Assembly (NCBI GenBank): GCA_025642075.2
Contig: JAODUO010000053.1
Location: 2,085,001 to 2,149,000 of the forward strand
Direction: 5' to 3'
Length of the DNA: 64,000 bases
Source of the DNA: Ridgeia piscesae
Lineage: Eukaryota > Annelida > Polychaeta > Sabellida > Siboglinidae
A model generated the notes under the pieces. The model ran no database searches and had not been told where the DNA came from. It saw only the letters and a program-made list of their open reading frames with translations. Made by a program: the position numbers and the translations under genes. Of this stretch, positions 62,701-64,000 are shown in pieces; the stretch's first letter is position 1, and each line of letters opens with the position of its first letter.

Positions 62701-63323
62701 GATTTTAACAAGATAGCCACCTAGATGACAGGTGGACCAGGAAGCCCTTTAGCTGATTGAGAGTCCAACCTACCTATCCGCCCTTCTTAGGTATAAGTCG
62801 ATTTTATTTTTAAATATATTAACACTACTACACCTACACAATCAGCTGATGACCTGTTCCATTCGTTTACTGTTCTTTGTGAAAATGAAAATGTTCTAAT
62901 ATCTAGTCTACACTGCTTCCTTGCTAATGTAACTCCATGTCCTCTAGTCCTTCTCTCTTCCTTAACCGAGAAAAAATATTCTGTCAATATTTTCATACAC
63001 ACTCAATATTTTAAACACCTCAATCTGATCTCCTCTCAATCTTCTGGTTTCTAGTGTTGTTAAACCACATTCTTTTAGACGCATTTCATAAATAATATTC
63101 CTGAGTTTTGGAATCATTTTGGTTGCTCTCCTTGGTACTCTTTCTAGCATATCAGTATCCTTCTTGCGATATGTAGAACCGTGCCTTACTTTGCAAACAT
63201 TACTGATACCGTGTGATGTCAGTCACTGGAATGTTTGCAATGCAGGAGAATTCCCCGACACTACACCCAGCGAGCTGGTGCCAGCTAGGGCCATGGGTGC
63301 AATCTACTACAAAGAATATGGAG
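54389..63323 (+). CDS. Secreted double-kringle protein gene, 3' end beyond window
   Basis: Exons seen: 54389-54473, 57754-57851, 59382 to about 59538, 60302-60414, 60633-60789 and 63246-63323. The protein starts with a signal peptide, then kringle 1 ([33 protein letters not shown]) and kringle 2 ([31 protein letters not shown]). The last exon resembles exon 2 of the peptidase-like gene at 13978-14025, so the unseen 3' part may encode that domain (inference). Kringles bind ligands in extracellular proteins; both here carry an extra Cys pair (in PHWNAC/PSYC and PHKHSC/PAYC) that could form a fourth disulfide. Kringle 1 lacks its last Cys and a visible donor. A TATAAAT at 54189 may be promoter, but weakly. 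Confidence 0.88.
54960..55190 (-). pseudogene. Relic of TE-associated protein, middle part
   Basis: The minus strand encodes [20 protein letters not shown] then [10 protein letters not shown]. From memory this matches a conserved, function-unknown protein family common in corals and molluscs and probably mobile. It lies in intron 1 of the kringle gene. Confidence 0.45.
55255..55490. repeat. CCCGCAGCCCGCCCCGCA-type GC-rich repeat block 1
   Basis: Repeated AGCCCGC/CCCCGCA units with AT spacers. A similar block in the same orientation lies at 56275-56375. Confidence 0.7.
56275..56375. repeat. GC-rich repeat block 2
   Basis: Shares CAGCCCGCCCCGCA and ATCCTGGCCCGCAGCCCGCC with block 1. Confidence 0.7.
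56390..56930 (-). pseudogene. Relic of TE-associated protein, N-terminal part
   Basis: The minus strand encodes [60 protein letters not shown] and [15 protein letters not shown] through [14 protein letters not shown] stop or shift lies between. It appears to be the same family as 54960-55190, separated by the GC-rich blocks. Confidence 0.5.
57754..57851 (+). CDS. Kringle gene exon 2: kringle 1, first half
   Basis: 98 nt, phase 1 in and 0 out; acceptor CTATTTCAG, donor AAG|GTGGGT. It encodes [20 protein letters not shown] then [12 protein letters not shown]. Confidence 0.92.
57852..59130. other. Kringle gene intron 2
   Basis: AT-rich intron with a short (AAT)n at 58097-58143. No additional exon seen. 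Confidence 0.45.
59134..59210. repeat. (TA)n array in kringle intron 2
   Basis: TA run. Confidence 0.93.
59382..59538 (+). CDS. Kringle gene exon 3: kringle 1, second half (3' edge damaged)
   Basis: The acceptor is GGACCCAG. It encodes [29 protein letters not shown] and EECDVPLF. By comparison with 60633-60789 the exon should end at 59538, but ATCACT stands where GTAAGT is expected, and the final kringle Cys is Phe (TTC). A TA array starts four bases later. Confidence 0.8.
59543..59735. repeat. (TA)n array abutting kringle exon 3
   Basis: Starts at the expected exon 3 donor; interrupted by ACACACATACATAC. Confidence 0.96.
60302..60414 (+). CDS. Kringle gene exon 4: kringle 2, first half
   Basis: 113 nt, phase 1 in and 0 out; acceptor GACGGCAG, donor AAG|GTTAGA. 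It encodes [20 protein letters not shown] then [11 protein letters not shown]. Confidence 0.92.
60633..60789 (+). CDS. Kringle gene exon 5: kringle 2, second half
   Basis: 157 nt, phase 0 in and 1 out; acceptor CTCTCCAG, donor G|GTAAGT. It encodes [29 protein letters not shown] and LCDIPYCE. Confidence 0.94.
60813..61070. repeat. Pentanucleotide series CCAAT, GCCAA, TGCAA
   Basis: About 24 TCCAA units, 7 GCCAA units and about 21 TGCAA units abut without spacers, starting about 25 bp after the exon 5 donor. Confidence 0.97.
61071..61840. repeat. Pentanucleotide series ACGTG then ACGAC
   Basis: (ACGTG)n with many slips to about 61600, a mixed segment, then nearly pure ACGAC/ACACG from 61690. 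Confidence 0.96.
61841..62690. other. Kringle gene intron 5, unassigned part
   Basis: AT-rich, no exon seen. Confidence 0.4.
62700..63150 (-). mobile_element. CR1-like LINE 3' end, antisense in kringle intron 5
   Basis: The minus strand encodes [27 protein letters not shown] and, after a frameshift, [20 protein letters not shown] and WNRSSAD. The tail at 62700-62760 matches 17320-17390. Confidence 0.78.
63246..63323 (+). CDS. Kringle gene exon 6: linker with YY..YGG module
   Basis: 78 nt, symmetric phase 1-1; acceptor CAATGCAG, donor G|GTAAGC. It encodes [20 protein letters not shown] then YKEYG. It keeps the kringle gene in frame and matches the A..A.YY..YG(G) exon of the minus-strand gene. 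Confidence 0.65.
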
Positions 63324-63865
63324 GTAAGCAACGTGACACAGTGTTTCCTGACGAAAGCTTAACTGCATAACTTTCTTGGGAACCGTAGAGCTAAATAATA
63401 TCGTGAATTAATGGACACCACGCGAAAGGCGCATCAGTGACTATCACGGCATGGGCGGTAGGGTTGTCTCCACCAATTCTGGATGAGGTAAACGAATAGC
63501 CAAATGTTCCATAAGTAAATGTCGTTGTTGTCACAAATGTGATGGGTGCGCAGAACTGGAGGACACAACAGGAAATCAAGGGTAGACCAGTCCAAAAAGA
63601 TAAAGAGCTGTTAACGAAAACTGGTCATTAAACAAAATCGTTTGTAAAATAAAATGATTTATTTTCAAAACGCCAATATCCACTGCAGTAATATCGAGGA
63701 CACTGTTTTCATGACACATCGGTGACAATGTTACGTTGGTGCGTCATTGTGTTTGGTTTGTATATGTTCAAGATCACTCATTTTAAAATGCAAAATCGTG
63801 TTTAATAGCTCTTCAGAATATCAGTGAAATGATCCCCAGTTCCACGCATAAAAGGTCTTTTCTAG

Positions 63866-63920
63866 AATGATTTAACAAGACTGCCACCTTGACAAATCGT
63901 CTGTAGGTGCCAGGTGGACA
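63866..63920 (-). mobile_element. LINE 3' tail fragment
   Basis: TTTAACAAGACTGCCACCTT and CAGGTGGACAACC match the inverted tail at 62700-62740. An AACCATAACCAT run follows. Confidence 0.45.
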
Positions 63921-64000
63921 ACCATAACCATAACCATGCCATAACCATAATGTTTATTGGCCTCAAGTAGGTACACTATTTGTTGAAAGTACATTCATTT

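Overview
The window looks like one stretch of a metazoan nuclear genome, most likely a marine invertebrate of lophotrochozoan type. This is inference from multi-exon genes with GT-AG introns and phase-1 extracellular modules, decayed CR1/RTE-type LINEs, TTAGGG-like motifs and extreme microsatellite load. Nothing suggests prokaryotic or viral DNA. Long open frames over the arrays are repeat artefacts. The real coding sequence is a set of short exons, which I joined by splice site, phase and domain continuity.

Three multi-exon genes encode secreted proteins. (1) Minus strand, 15094 to 4255: six exons joining to 297 aa. It has a signal peptide and a domain resembling, from memory, a family of predicted zinc-peptidase-like secreted proteins, but the HEFAH-type metal site reads KTLAK. 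(2) Plus strand, 39293 to 50900: fifteen exons joining in frame to 690 aa. The protein is signal peptide, prodomain, furin site, astacin protease, EGF, CUB, Thr/Pro linker and MAM. A CCAAT box, TATA box and possible initiator lie upstream. (3) Plus strand, 54389 to beyond 63323: signal-peptide exon, two kringles each split over two exons, then an exon resembling exon 2 of gene 1. The gene runs off the window. Genes 1 and 3 each start with an 85-nt signal-peptide exon ending in phase 1 and share the YY..YGG module, so they look like shuffled relatives in opposite orientation. A possible one-exon cysteine-rich secreted protein lies at 30364-30690.

Layout: 1-4250, foldback repeats, a TA block, an RTE relic and a heptamer satellite. 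4255-15094, gene 1, with a large satellite in nearly every intron. 15100-39100, gene-poor DNA with LINE relics, a TIR element with an inner foldback, a duplicated 280-bp repeat and many arrays. 39110-50900, the astacin gene. 50900-54200, an intergenic stretch with a CR1-like LINE. 54389-64000, the kringle gene, its introns holding another TE-like protein relic, pentanucleotide arrays and antisense LINE ends.

How the genes may act together is inference. All three products would be extracellular: an active zymogen protease, a kringle protein, and a protein that keeps a protease-like fold without its metal-binding histidines.
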